The notes: generated by a model from the letters alone, not told the origin. DNA of 64,000 nt from Trametes villosa (GCA_002964805.2 PUDQ02000016.1:496001-560000); one strand, 5' to 3'. Positions 47,381-58,627 are shown, counted from the first letter of the stretch. Program-made: numbers and translations.

Positions 47381-48721
47381 TCATGCCACATCCTCGACGT
47401 CGTCAAGTAAGTCGCGGACCACTCGGGCTTGTATCTCGCTCAATTTTCCCTTCTCACGCATCTCCGATAGCCAAGTCCTACAGAACGTCAGGCGCCCCAA
47501 AACACGCAGCCCTGTAGCATTCGTGATCCCGAGGGACGCCAGCAGGGTAGTAATGCGCTCCGCATCTCCCACAGGAAGGGCGTACTCGAGTAACATCTCC
47601 TTGATCTCAGAAGGGGGAACGAGAGAGGATCCGGGAGCAACGCTTGCGCGTGGCCGCATGTGCACCGCGTCGGCGCTCGGTACGCTTGTCTTCCGAGGTG
47701 ACTTGGTTGGTTTGGGGGCGTAGGCAATGAACTGCAAGGCAGGGTGGGCTGCAGCCCCTGGTCGTTTCATATCGCCGTCGTCGTTCTTGGCATTCTGCGA
47801 AGTAAAGCAGGTTGTCAGTAGGCGCAAAAGACGACATGTATGAGCGTTTCGTACGTTAGCACCGTTCTGGTGCACTCTGGTTTGCATGCCTCGGGCGGCG
47901 CCGTGCGCGCCATGACCGTGCTCTGCAGCCGTACTAGTAATGCGGCGGTCGTGATCCTCTTCGTCGCTATCCAAGCCCAGGGTGCGCAGCGTTGCATGCG
48001 CACCATCGCTGTCGTCTTCGCTCTCCGGGCTCGAGGAGCGGTATCTCGGGATGAACGGCGTGAACGCGACTTTGTGTGTAATCTTCTTCGCCTGCCCAAT
48101 GCGAGCATGATGCTTCTGCGCCGATTTCACCTTGTTGGGGGCGCGCATCCCGCTACGCATCGCCTACGGGAGGGATTAGCTCGACCTGTCCGAGCTGGTA
48201 CGATCATAGGACGTACCGCAGGGAGCTTGTGGGAGTTAAGATGCTTCAGGCGTTTCTTTTCCAGCTGCTGGCGAAAGTAGCCCGCAGTCTTGTGCTTCTT
48301 CAGCGATATTCTCAGGTACGAAGTGATCGGCCATGCGTCGACGTAGTCCTCGCCCAACATTGGGCATTTTTCGAGTATCTGAGGGCGACGAAGTGCCAGT
48401 TAGCGTCGTACTCAAGGATAGGGCGAGCTGTAGGCCTTACCTCCCGCTTGATCTTCTCCAGAACCTGCGGGTCTTGCCATATGTACGAGAGCGTCAAGTC
48501 GGTGTGTCGCGCCGCGGTATAGCGTATAATCCTCTGCAAGTACACAAATTCAGTCCCAGCAGCCAAGCGTCGGCCGTAGTCACACCGCATACCATGATTC
48601 CGACGAACGCGGCGCGGCCCATCGAGCGGAGCTGCATCTGCTCTTGCAGCGACGAGCACACTACTTGCTTCGTGGCGTATACCCCGCCCGGTAGGCGACT
48701 CGGCGCAGGGATCGGTTTCAT
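47381..48721 (-). CDS. YPIPKP/DAWPI-family protein E
   Basis: The cleanest member, about 367 residues in five exons. The ATG at 48721 starts MKPIPAPSRLPGGVYATKQ, SSLQEQMQL, then exon 2 RIIRYTAARHTDLTLSYIWQ and exon 3 CPMLGEDYVDAWPITSYLR-ISLKKHK. Exon 4 is basic (QKHHARIGQAKKITHKVAF), then RSSSPESEDDSDGAH and DSDEEDHDRR. The last exon bears IKEMLLEYALPVGDAERIT-TLLASLGI and SEMREKGKLSEIQARVVRDLL. A TATA-like box lies upstream (48821-48828). The absence of enzyme motifs and the charged linker suggest a binding or regulatory protein. Function unknown. Confidence 0.75.
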
Positions 48722-49461
48722 ATTCTTTGTCGTAGTGGCGATTCTAGTAGTAGGTGGTTGGGTTTGTGGAAATTCGCAGATGGGCTAGCGCGGGCTCGGA
48801 TATCAGTGGGGGCTCCCCACTTTATATAGACACGCAGCTGCCGCAGCGCCGCTTCGTCCTCCTTGGATTCCCAGTCGGTAGCTGTGGGGCAGGATGGCAC
48901 CGGCTGCAGAGACAACGGGGAAGCTCGCCGCGGACATGTCTCCTCGACCCTGACATTCTCAGAAAATTTGCGGGCCACTCGGTGAGAGACGCACCAAAGA
49001 GGACCTGTGTGGAGGCTCGCTCTGTTGTCCGGAAAGCGTACTCCCGGCGACGTTCTCGGCGATGTAGACATCTGCGCTGGACGGCATTTTCGAGGAATGT
49101 CTCGAGGGCTCCCACATTTGACAATGTTCTAGACGGCGTGTCCGCCGCGGCCTGCAAGATGTACTTGAACTCTAATGAGATGGACGATCTTGTCGTCGAC
49201 CGCGCCTCCTCGCCCTATATGATGTTTCTTGATCATGCATGTATTGATTGGTACACATCTGGAGAACCTACCGTATCCCCGCCCGCCTTGCGGTAGTACA
49301 TGTTCTTACCATAACCCTCGATTTCGCGACCCCGAAATTTCCGTGCAAGAGAACGACCTGACTGTATGCTGCACATCAGCCGCCAAAACACCACGCCATC
49401 CGCACCTTTCAATCCTTCGTCGGCCTGGAATTCTCTTCCGCGCATACTACACACACCGACA
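48722..49461. other. Spacer between genes E and F
   Basis: Holds the promoter of E. An open plus-strand frame (48754-49296) has no support. Confidence 0.4.
48821..48828 (-). promoter_or_regulatory. TATA-like box of gene E
   Basis: TATATAAA on the minus strand, 100 bases upstream of the ATG at 48721. Confidence 0.4.
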
Positions 49462-51010
49462 TCAGTTCTCCGCCACGACACGCGTCAACAACTCACCCAC
49501 GACACGCACTTGTACCTCCGTCAGCCTCCCCGCCGCACGCAGCTCCTCCAGCCACGCGTCGCGCAATGCCATGCGCCCCATAACGCGCAGGTATGCGACG
49601 TCCGTCACACCGATCGAGGCAAGCACGCGCACGATATACTCGACGTCGGCGGGCGGGACCGCGAGTCCCGCGAGTCGCGCGGCGATGCTGGAAGTGGGTG
49701 CGGGAGGAGCGCTAGGAAGGGGCGTGGCTCGGGGGTGCGTGGAGAACGTGCGGGTGTAGAGGGACTGCGCGCGGGAGAGCGTTGAGAGCGTGTGCGTGGA
49801 TGCATACCGCCGAGGGGATTGCGCGGAGAGGTCGGGAGAGGGAGATGAGGCGCTGGTGGAGGCCGAAGACGACGCCGAGAGTGATGGGGTGGAGGGCGGG
49901 ATTGAAGCTGTTGAGAAGCGCGACTCGCTTGCGGTGACCTACGAGGAGAGGCGGAGCCAAGTGAGCGAGTACACTCGGACGGCAAAGCAACGCGGATGGA
50001 GAATACGCACCCCGAGGCCCCTGTTCTGCCGACGCGAGGGCCGGCAAGAGTCGCGTGCTCCCTTCGATGCCTGCAGAGCAAGTCGAAGGGTAAGTCAAGG
50101 TCTATGTAGCTCGGGTAAGGACACCAGGAATTTAGACGTACCGTCAAGTCGATATCCTTCGTGCTGTCCACGCTTTCTGCGAATCCACACTCATTCGCAT
50201 ACTCACTAGCATCCTTGTCGTCCTCGTCGTTATCGTCGAAGGCATCATCCTCAGATTCCGAGTCAGACAGGACTATAACCGAGCCGCGTCTACGAGAGAT
50301 CACTACCGTCGCGCAGTTGGGGTGCGGGGTCGCTCTACCGCTAGAGAGCGCGGGGGCAGGGCTACGCTGCAACGGAGGCTACACGGGATCAATAACACAC
50401 AGCGAACAGTATGCCTGCGATCGTACCATCGGCGTCCTGGCATCTGAGCGACGGTGTCCCTTCATGGCTAAGCGGAGATAGGCCGTGATCGGCCACGCGT
50501 CTTCGTAGTTGTAGAAAACCGGGGCGCGGTCCAAGAGCTGAAGGAACGAGTGAGGATACGCGTCAACGATAAAATTCCGAAACAGGAGCCGCACCTCCTT
50601 CCTGATTAGGCGGAGAACTTCCGAATCTTGCTTCCAGTATGGAACGTTGATGTCGGTGATGCTCTTCGCGGTGTGGCGAATGAGTAGCTGTTAGGAGGAT
50701 GTGAGCGTGAAGATACTTCCAGAGGAAGGTAATGACGTACCATAAGGTACATAAATGCGCACGTATCGCCCTCCATCTCCATCGCTTTCTGTATTGAAAG
50801 CTCTTCGATGCTCTCTTGATGGTATACGCGCTTCGGCAAGGGATCTGGGGGCAAGATAGGGGTGTAGTTTTCATCTGGGACTGCAAGCCATGTAGTACCG
50901 CGAGTATACTGAACAACACAAACCGATCACTTACGCGGTGGGTCCAACTTCGCGAGCCGCTCATCTGTGAGGAGCTCTGCGAGCCGCTCTGGGGTGAGGT
51001 GGAAGGGCAT
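49462..51010 (-). CDS. YPIPKP/DAWPI-family protein F, divergent, with a SUMO-interacting motif
   Basis: The likely ATG at 51010 gives MPFHLTPERLAELLTDERL, an extra N-terminal segment absent in A-E. It splices to ENYTPILPPDPLPKRVYHQ, then LLIRHTAKSITDINVPYWKQD and YEDAWPITAYLRLAMKGHRR. The frame is open to 51256, so a longer start cannot be excluded. The linker holds GSVIVLSDSESEDD (50244-50279), a canonical SUMO-interacting motif, and then a Ser/Thr-rich stretch. The C-terminal module (IAARLAGLAVPPADVEYIV, VLASIGVTDVAYLRVMGRM) lies in a different frame from that stretch. Either a 158-nt intron (donor near GTATGC, acceptor before ATCGCC) joins them, or the gene is frameshifted. Function unknown. 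Confidence 0.6.
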
Positions 51011-51762
51011 ACGTTCCAAGGCGCGTGGGGGAGATGGGGGTCCAGGAGAAACCTCCGTACGAACGTGCACGGCATGTCCCCGGTATTTGTGAGGCTTGCG
51101 CGGCCTCTGGTTGCAAAGACAGGACGCCGCGCTCGCCGACCCTGCACAATTTGAACCTTGTTGCCATCCGTCCGCGGCGAACTCGCATATTAGACGCGCA
51201 ACGTCAGGCCTAGAGAGCGAACCCTCACCTGACCGCGTCGGCAATGACATCATCACATCTTCAACGCCCGGCCAAAGCCGAGAGGCACCAGTGAGCCGGC
51301 GCTAGAGCGTACGCCACCAAGCCACCACCGTCTAGACTTTCCTCCATCGCCAAGCCAAATCATCTTCCCTCTGCTCAGCATCCTCCCCACATCTCCCAGC
51401 TTTCGACACGGAGGATGTCGTACAGCCGTAGAAGCCAGGCAGCCCCCAAACGCAAAACTCATGTTCCTCACACCAGCACGCGGTCTCCCTATGAGCATTG
51501 TATCCACCCAGAGCGCTGCGCTCAGCCTGGCCCCCGCGGTGTGTTGTTGGTACGGATCACCATGGGAATGATGTGTTCGGTCAGCTACGTACCTGCGTCG
51601 GCTAAGCAGAGCAAAGCGTCAGCGCGGATGGAACACTCCAGCGCGCCCGTGGGCCTACTCCACCCCGCCTATTTTCTGTGATATCATCGCGCAAACTCTC
51701 CCGGCGTATATAAGGTTCCGCTCGATCACCAGCACCAGCTCAGCTTCTCGACGTTGCCCACC
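51011..51762. other. Divergent promoter region, gene F and the phosphatase-fold gene
   Basis: Contains a strong TATA box for the plus-strand gene (51707-51713). The minus-strand open frame to 51256 might be an N-terminal extension of F. Confidence 0.4.
51707..51713 (+). promoter_or_regulatory. TATA box of the phosphatase-fold gene
   Basis: TATATAA 56 bases upstream of the ATG at 51763, followed by a short CT-rich leader. Confidence 0.5.
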
Positions 51763-53556
51763 ATGTATCGTTCCCTTCCAGCTCTCTACCTCGCGTCTTC
51801 GGCTCTCCTTGCTGCGGCGACCCCTCGACTTTGGGCCGTCGAAGAGGTTAACTCCGAACCCAGCGTCGTAGCAGGAGTCCCCGTTCCGCATCGTGAGTAC
51901 CATAGTCCTATTTGCATGTAGCAAACGCTTACAACTTCGGACAGACAAACGACAAGTGATCGAGGGACCCGGAGGGTACGAGTTCAACGTGCTCGAGCAC
52001 CTCGCGGGCATCGCACCCTACTTCGATTCGCCCGGCGTGCAACTTGACCCTAGTCCCCCGGACGGCTGCTCGGTGACGAAGGCGACGTACATCGTTCGTC
52101 ACTCGAACATCTATGCGAACGACGTGCGTCCAGTCAAACTCTCCCCACATCCTCCACGAAGCTAACTCAAAGTATTGTTAGTTTGACTACGAGACGTACC
52201 TCTCGCCCTTCCTCTCCAAACTCGCGAACTACTCCAACCGCGCAGTGTTCACGAAGACGCCCGACCTCGCGTTCCTCGCCAACTACTCCTCCCCCATCAC
52301 GAATGAGACGGAGCAGATTGAGAAGATGACGCCGTCGGGCGGTGAGGCAGCCGCGGCGTTCGCTGGTGTGATCAAGCAGACGTACGGGAACCTGCTCAAC
52401 AGTACGGAGTCCCAGTCTGGGGCATTCAGAATCTGGGCGTCGTCAGGTACGTGCATTGCTATTATCGTCACGTCGAAAGACTTCCTGATTGTTCCTCTAG
52501 CGAGCCGAGACATCGACACCGCGCATGCGTTCATCGAAGGCCTCGGGAACAACGCCACACTGGTTACCGTCAACGAGGGCGAGAACGATAGCGCCAACAC
52601 CCTCGTGCCGCACGTACGCCCTCCGGCTCCTGTCTGCCATTCTCGAGCTAACTCCATAACTTTCCAGTCTACGTGCCCGGTATTCGACGCATCCATGGGC
52701 TCGGTGCAGTCCGGCGCATGGCAGCAGAAATACACCGCGCCGCTCATCGAGCGCTTCAACGACGCCGCGCCCGGGTTCAACTTTACGCTGACCGACATCG
52801 TCGGCATGCAGCAGCTCTGCGGGTACGACACCGTCATCCGCAACATCAGCGACTTCTGCCAGGTCTTCACCGCCGACGAATGGCTTTCGTTCGAGTATGC
52901 GAACGACCTCATGTACTTCTACAGCATCGGGTAAGCCTCCCCGCCTCCCTCCCCACGGCCCACCCGCACCCCCGCTGACCCTCCGCGCGCTCAGGTACGG
53001 CAACCCGATCGCGCCGCAGCTCGGGACGCCGTGGGTCCGCAGCGCGCTCGACATTCTCTCCGCAAACGACACGGCAACCTTCAACCAGACGCTCTACCTC
53101 TCCTTCTCGCACCGCGAGGAGCCGCCGCTCGTGCTCACCGCGCTCGGGCTGTTCAACAATTCGGCATACTACCCCGCGCTCGACGTGAACAGCACGATGC
53201 CGACGGACCGCATCAACTATCGTCGGGCGTGGCGCACGAGCGAGATCCTGCCCTTCCTCGGGCACGTCGGCATCGAGCGGCTGCAGTGCGGCAACGACAC
53301 GCGCGACACGGCCGGGAGCGAGGGCGAGGGCGCGGAGGACGTGGGCGAAGACGGGCCGTTTGTGCGCGTGCTGGTGAACGGCGCGCCGATCCCGATCCCG
53401 GAGTGCCAGGATGGCCCGGGCGAGTCGTGTGCGCTGGGCAGCTTTGGGGAGTATATCGCGCAGAGGGTCGCGAAGTATGGCGACTTTATCGGCGCGTGTG
53501 GGATCAACGATACCGTTGCGAACCGCACGGACCTCCTCAGCATCTACAACGCGTAG
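51763..53556 (+). CDS. Secreted histidine-acid-phosphatase-fold protein (phytase-like) with altered catalytic motifs
   Basis: Six exons (51763-51892, 51945-52123, 52182-52446, 52501-52613, 52668-52930, 52995-53556) give 503 residues. A signal peptide (LPALYLASSALLAAATP) leads into the fold. The segment where phytases have RHGxRxP reads TYIVRHSNIYANDFDYE, keeping the Arg-His but losing the Gly-x-Arg-x-Pro. The C-terminal motif, normally SHD, reads LSFSHREEPPLVLTALGLFNN. Conserved cysteines (CPVFD, QQLCGYD, FCQVF, CGIND) and many NxT/NxS sites fit a secreted glycoprotein. Fungal members of this branch are usually annotated as phosphoglycerate-mutase-like. Whether it hydrolyses phosphate esters is uncertain because the proton donor Asp is replaced. 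Confidence 0.85.
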
Positions 53557-53912
53557 AGACTTCGAGGTAAGCCGCCCATCGTTGCTCGTTGCGTGTATGG
53601 CGTCTCATGTGCACTCCCTTCACAGGGCCGAAGAAAATCACCAGTCATATTGAATGAACTATCAACGAACTTCACGGACATATCTACGAACACTCGCTAT
53701 CCCAGGCATTTGCTTCATATACCGCACATCCATCCAATATCCTGGACTGTTACGCTTACACCCCATACTTGCCCTATAATCACTGCTATGTTGTCGACAC
53801 CAGTTGTAGCCTTTACGAGATTTAATGACATACGTTACACCGTCATCGAAGTCCTCACGAAGTGCGGTGACGAGGCGCCCATGGGCGCTAGCACTGCTTG
53901 CCTCTCGCCACC
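53557..53912 (+). other. Intergenic before VPS28
   Basis: Lower GC; 3' flank of the phosphatase-fold gene and promoter of VPS28. No gene seen. Confidence 0.4.
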
Positions 53913-54864
53913 ATGTCCGGCCGCCTAAATCTCGATGAAGAGGTCCGGCTCTACACCACCAACGCTGAACGCGAGAAGTACGGCCTCCTTGCGACGCTCT
54001 TTGGGATCATCGTGTCGCTGGAGTATCTCGAGCGCGCGTACGTGCGCGACTCGGTGTCCGCCTCGGAGTGAGTGCCCATCCCTCCTCTCCTCCGCGGGAG
54101 CCCCGGCTGAGCGACGCTGCTCGAAGAGGTACTCTCCCGCGTGCACACGGCTGCTATCGCAGTACAAGACGATGCTCAAGCTCGTGAACGACGACGTGCC
54201 GTCGATCGAACAGTTCATGTCGCGATATCGGGTGCGTATCCTCTGCCGCAGCCTTCCCTGAGCCTACCACTCACGTAGCGACTGGCCGGCCGCGCAGATG
54301 GACCATCCCGCCGCGCTGCACCGTGTACAGGTTGGCGTTCCCGCGACGGTGGAACATTCGAGTGAGGCGGGGCCGGAGACGGCGAAGTGGGTTGCGGAGA
54401 CGACACAGGTACGCCCGCACCTCCCTTCGTTCTGTCGCGCGGGGCTGATCGGACATTGGATACGTCACTCTGCGATAGAACTTCATCACGTTTGTGGACG
54501 CGCTGAAGCTGCGCATGCGCGCGAAGGACCAGCTGCACCCCGTCCTGCAGGAGCTGGTGACGAGCTACGCGCGCTTCAAGGGCAGCAAGGACTGGGAGGG
54601 CCGGAGCAAGATGGTCGGGTGGTGCGTCGTTGTGCTTCGCGTTGCTCCGAGATGGTCGACTTATGGGGCGGGGCAGGCTCATTACACTGAACGGAATGAA
54701 GGCGTCCGAGGAGCTCACCGAGGAGCAGGCACGGCAGGTGAGTACTTTCGGCGTGGTGGCTGGAGTGGGTGGGACTTATCGTTGGATCATAGCTGTCGTT
54801 CGATATCGAGCATGCATATGCCGAGTTCTTCAGGAGCCTGAGCGGCAAAGACGGCGGGTCGTAA
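53913..54864 (+). CDS. VPS28: ESCRT-I subunit VPS28
   Basis: Six short exons give about 214 residues, the usual size. The N-terminal core reads LNLDEEVRLYTTNAEREKYG, LEYLERAYVRDSVSASEY, LLSQYKTMLKLV and MDHPAALHRVQVGVPATVEH. The C-terminal four-helix domain is NFITFVDALKLRMRAKDQLH, LVTSYARFKGSKDWEGRSKM and LSFDIEHAYAEFFRSL. VPS28 joins VPS23 and VPS37 in ESCRT-I and links to ESCRT-II during sorting of ubiquitinated cargo into multivesicular bodies. The third exon must begin at 54298 (MDHP) to hold the frame. A conserved single-copy housekeeping gene, useful as a synteny anchor. Confidence 0.95.
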
Positions 54865-55245
54865 GGTACGACGTGAAAGCTCGGAGATGTACATTCACCG
54901 CAAGTGCGGTTGCGGGTATGATATGGCGTGGGACGGATAATCTCGTGTATACTATGAATGAGTGCTGTAGCAATCATCGCCTCGTTGACTCCTGCGCTCC
55001 TGGCCGCGGTCCGTTTTGTGCTGTGTGATGACAAGGCGACGCCCGAGAATAGGCACGAACTGCCGAGCAGCTGCCAAGTCGGAGCTGCGCGGGCGCTTGG
55101 GCCCGGCAGCGCACTTGCATATGTACTCGTTCATGGCTGTCCGTCGTCCGCAGCTCTTCTCCTCCTACTCCCATCTACCTGGGCCTCTCGTTCTCGTGCC
55201 ATAGCACTCATACTACTGCTTGCACACGTCTATCGCGCAGATCGC
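54865..55245 (+). other. Intergenic / 5' leader of the HUA1-like gene
   Basis: Open in the HUA1 frame from 54958, but the encoded residues are unlike the family, so probably leader and promoter. Confidence 0.4.
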
Positions 55246-56674
55246 ATGGTTTCAACGCACAACCCGTTCCGCACCCCCGCCGCGACGCCAACGCCCACCG
55301 GAGCCTCGACTGCCTCTGACCTCTTCCTATCACCCCAAGACAATGCCAATCACGCCAGGGAATCCGGAGGATCCTCGACCACCTCGCCGCCAGCATCAGC
55401 AGGCAGGAGCCCAACGCCCGAAGACAGGTCCGTGAACGACCTCCTGACTGAAGAGTTCCCGCCCGCGTACACCCCCGCGCCGAACGTTTACGAGGGCGAG
55501 GCGACGCTCGAGCTCGGCCCTCGCCGCCCCTTCCAAAACGCCGTTCCCGTCCCGCCGCAGAATCAGCCGCCGTGGCTGTCGCCCCAGTCGACAGCGGGCG
55601 GCAGCTGGACAGCCTTCCCGGGCGGCGTGCACCGCGAAGCATCGAACATCTACACGCGCCCTGCGCCCCCGCCCGTGCACCCGTCGGCGCGGGGCAGGCG
55701 GCCATCGTCCACGCCACCCACGGACGCGGCGCACCTGTCGGACTTCGCGAGGGACTTTTATGCGGCGGGCGCGGCGGAGGCCAATGCGGGCGTCCTGGGC
55801 GGGTCGAGTGCGCAGTATCGTGGGGAGCCCTCTGGCACGTCGGCGTCTTCGGCAGGCACGAGGTATGCGCCACCTGCTGGTGAGCCACAGCGTCGGGGGA
55901 CGAGGAGCGGCCCGAGCTCGCCCATGCGCGAGCAAGTTGCGGACGATGGTCGTCCGACGGAGAAGCCTGTCCCGGGGCACCCGCTGATGAGGCACGGGAA
56001 GGTGCTCATCTACCCGCAGGGCTACGAGTGCCATAAATGTACGTCCAATATCCCGCGACCGCTGTGCGCGACTCACGCTGACCGCCCCCAATCGACCAGG
56101 CAGCAACACCGGCTACAAGAACTATGACCCCTCGCACCCTTGCTCGCGCTGCTGGGACAAGTACGCAAAGGCGTACGCCGGCCCGCTCGCATACGCGCCC
56201 TGGGGCGGCGAAGGCTCGTCGCGCTCGTCCTTCCAGCGCCCGCTCCCGCAGTTCCGCGCGCCGCAAACGTCGCTCCATCAGCAGAGTTCGTCATATTCTG
56301 GCCTGTCAGCGCCGCCGCGCAACGAACTCGGCCGCTCAGCGTCGACGTCCCGCGTCGGGGGCGGCTACCCCGGCGCGTCGGCGCGCGTCATCCCCATCGC
56401 TGGCGGCGGCGTGCCCGTGAACTCGTACCTGGACCCTCTACGGGGGCGCGGGACGTCCGTGTTCCCGCCGTCGTCGTGGTATGCGTCGCCCTCCGTGGTG
56501 CCGATGAATGGCGTGCGGTCGGCGCCGGGCAACGCCCCGGTGTATTCGCCTGGCGATCCTAGGATAGGTGGACGGTTGTGTTGGCGGTGCGGGGGCGACG
56601 GGAAGACGTCGTTCCTGATTTTCGACGAGGAGACTTGCAGGATTTGTAACGGAATCGGACGGACGTTTGTGTAG
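55246..56674 (+). CDS. HUA1-like zinc-finger protein with PPxY motif
   Basis: Exons 55246-56038 and 56100-56674 give 455 residues. The start MVSTHNPFRTP is followed by a long disordered Pro/Ser-rich part with FPPAYTP at residues 71-77 (PPxY, binds WW domains of Rsp5-type ubiquitin ligases). Then comes the conserved core: VLIYPQGYECHKCSNTGYKN, PCSRCWDKY, and at the end GRLCWRCGGDGKTSFL with ETCRICNGIGRTF. These paired CxxC motifs resemble the DnaJ-type zinc finger of yeast Hua1, a cytoplasmic protein linked to ubiquitin and endocytosis. Next to VPS28, which acts on the same route, though neighbourhood alone proves nothing in fungi. A decayed copy lies at 58628-59376. Confidence 0.85.
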
Positions 56675-57012
56675 AGGTGCCGATGACCATGATGTGTTTT
56701 GTGTACGATGTCTCGACAGGTCGGATACGGACGGACACTTGAATGTATGTTGTAAGTTGGTGGGGTTGACTCTTTGCTTCCTTGTGATATTGTCGTGCTC
56801 AATCAAGCCACTTCCCACAGGGCACTTGCGGACGTATACAGTATCCATGACGATTACAACCCCGCCGAACGGGCCAATCACAACCGTGTACGATTGCGTT
56901 CGATCAGATATTAAGGCGCTGTGAGCACTATGCCACCCATCGGTACTTCCTTCTTTCTCGACCTCCACAGTACTGAGCCCCATTCGACCAGCACTCGGCG
57001 TTTGCAACGCAG
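56675..57012 (+). other. Intergenic between HUA1-like and F-box 1
   Basis: No gene; 3' flank then F-box promoter without a clear TATA box. Confidence 0.35.
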
Positions 57013-58614
57013 ATGGCAAACCCGACTAGTCTCCCCGCTATAAACGACGACGTGTTGCTCCACATCTTCTCCTTCCTCTATGGCAAGGAGCTCTCGGGCG
57101 TTGCTCTTGCGTCTAGAGACTTCTACGATCTCGCCACTCCGCGTCTTGCGGCAACAGTCAAGTGTCCGTCCACGTCCATCTATCCGCGGCTCTGCCGATA
57201 CATGCTTCTAGGTCGACAGCCCCGCGTCCGGTACTTGAGGTCCCTGGACTTGGGGCCCGTGACATCCGCTGACCTCGAACGCATATCATTGGACGGGTCG
57301 AGGAGATCTTGGGATCAACTCGCGGCACACCTGTTAGGGGCTGCGAATGACCTCCGCCGACTCAAGGTCTCGTATCTCGGACGGCTCTTGGACTTGCACC
57401 CGGGCGTAGGCGTTGCCCTGGTGAACATGCGGAATTTGGTGGAGTTGTCGCTGTCGGATGCAGATGACCGCAGCCTCGAGTTGCTCTCGCAGCTGAGCAC
57501 GTCCCTCACACACCTTGACGTTTCCCTGCAACCCGTTTCCCTGCGACCCGCGACCACCTCTCCAACAACGACGTCCGCGCTCTTTAGGGCGCTTGCGAAG
57601 CATAGACGGCTTCGAAGCCTGCACCTTGGCAACTTCACGCCTCCAGAGCACCTGGATCTGGCCTCCGTCCGTCCGAAGCTCCGCCTTCCCTCCCTTCGTC
57701 GTCTCAGGATGCTATCAGTGAACGCCAAGGCGGCCGACATTGTCAACTTCTGTCCCAACGTCTGCCTTCTAGTGTTGGGTCTCGTATACGGCGGTCCCCC
57801 AGCAGTCATTCCTCCTTCACGGCCAACAGTCCGGCAGTTGTATCTTGTAAACGATACCTTGCCTTCCGATTTGTCTCATACGGTCGAGACGATCGGTATG
57901 CTTGGGATCATAACACCCGCGGACGAGAATAGGGTACGACTGCGGCTCTCTACCTTCCTCCCCTCTGCATCCCCCGTCCGGCTATCCCTATCTATCGTAG
58001 CAATGCCCTCGATCATTAACGCGTTGGCGCCGACCTTGTCTGCGCTTCCGCGTTTGCGCGTGTTGGAGCTCTGCTTGAGCTTCAACTGGTGGCACATCGA
58101 ATCAGAGGAGGCCGTGGAAACATTCATGGTGAGTAATCACCTGTCAGTGGTCGCAAACGGGGTGCTTAGCTGGCCTTCGTAGGATCGAATGTCAGCCTTG
58201 CTCGGGCCACTCCAGCTCGCGAGTCTGCGTTTGATCGTTCCTGTGATCTTGAGCGACCGCGGTCTTCGCCCCGGCCCAGCGATGGGGGTCGAATGTGAGC
58301 GACGCCGCACGGCGATCGGGCAGGCCCTTCCTAGGCGGCTTGCCCCGGCGGTGCTTACACTGCGTCTTTTGGGCGTGATGTTCCAGCGGGGCCCTGAAGA
58401 CACCCAGGCAGCCACCAGCCCACGCGATGAGGCTGGGCAGGAGGATGCAGAGGAGGACCGCCGTCAATGGTACACGCCGGCGTGGGACACCCCAGACACG
58501 CGCGCGTCCTTCGAGCGGCGCTGGTGGCGCGTCGAGGTGGGAGAGGGCATGCCAGGCTTGAGGGAGCTGACGAGCAAACAAGCGAAGGCAGCGCGTAACG
58601 AATTCGAGGCATGA
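57013..58614 (+). CDS. F-box protein 1 with leucine-rich region
   Basis: Exons 57013-58128 and 58183-58614 give 515 residues. The N-terminal F-box reads LPAINDDVLLHIFSFLYGKE, LSGVALASRDFYDLATPRL. It is followed by irregular leucine-rich repeats (RNLVELSLSDADDRSLELLS, HRRLRSLHLGNF, PSLRRLRMLSV) typical of basidiomycete F-box/LRR proteins. The end is acidic and Trp-rich (ERRWWRVEV). F-box proteins bring substrates to SCF ubiquitin ligases through Skp1. Substrate unknown. These families expand strongly in mushrooms. Paralogue of the gene at 59803. Confidence 0.85.
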
Positions 58615-58627
58615 ATAACCAGCGGCC

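Larger units (their letters stand above)
36868..51010 (-). repeat. Array of six paralogous genes (A-F) of an uncharacterised family
   Basis: Members at 36868-38485, 41370-42861, 43432-45006, 45424-46937, 47381-48721 and 49462-51010, all minus strand. Shared: a YPIPKP-like start, LQEQM, an I-I-R-x-T-A helix, VLxQCPxL, (Y/V)DAWPIxSYL, introns at matching places, a charged linker, and a C-terminal module with consensus I..ML...LP.ADA.RI...LASLGI....YLRV..R. Members B-F form an uninterrupted run; A is separated by terpene synthase 2. Confidence 0.85.

Noticed and set aside
48754..49296. 180-codon plus-strand frame between genes E and F
   Set aside because: Covers the promoter and TATA box of gene E and shows no domain.
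54958..55245. N-terminal extension of the HUA1-like protein (96 residues)
   Set aside because: In frame, but unlike the family, and MVSTHNPFRTP at 55246 is a typical start for this family.
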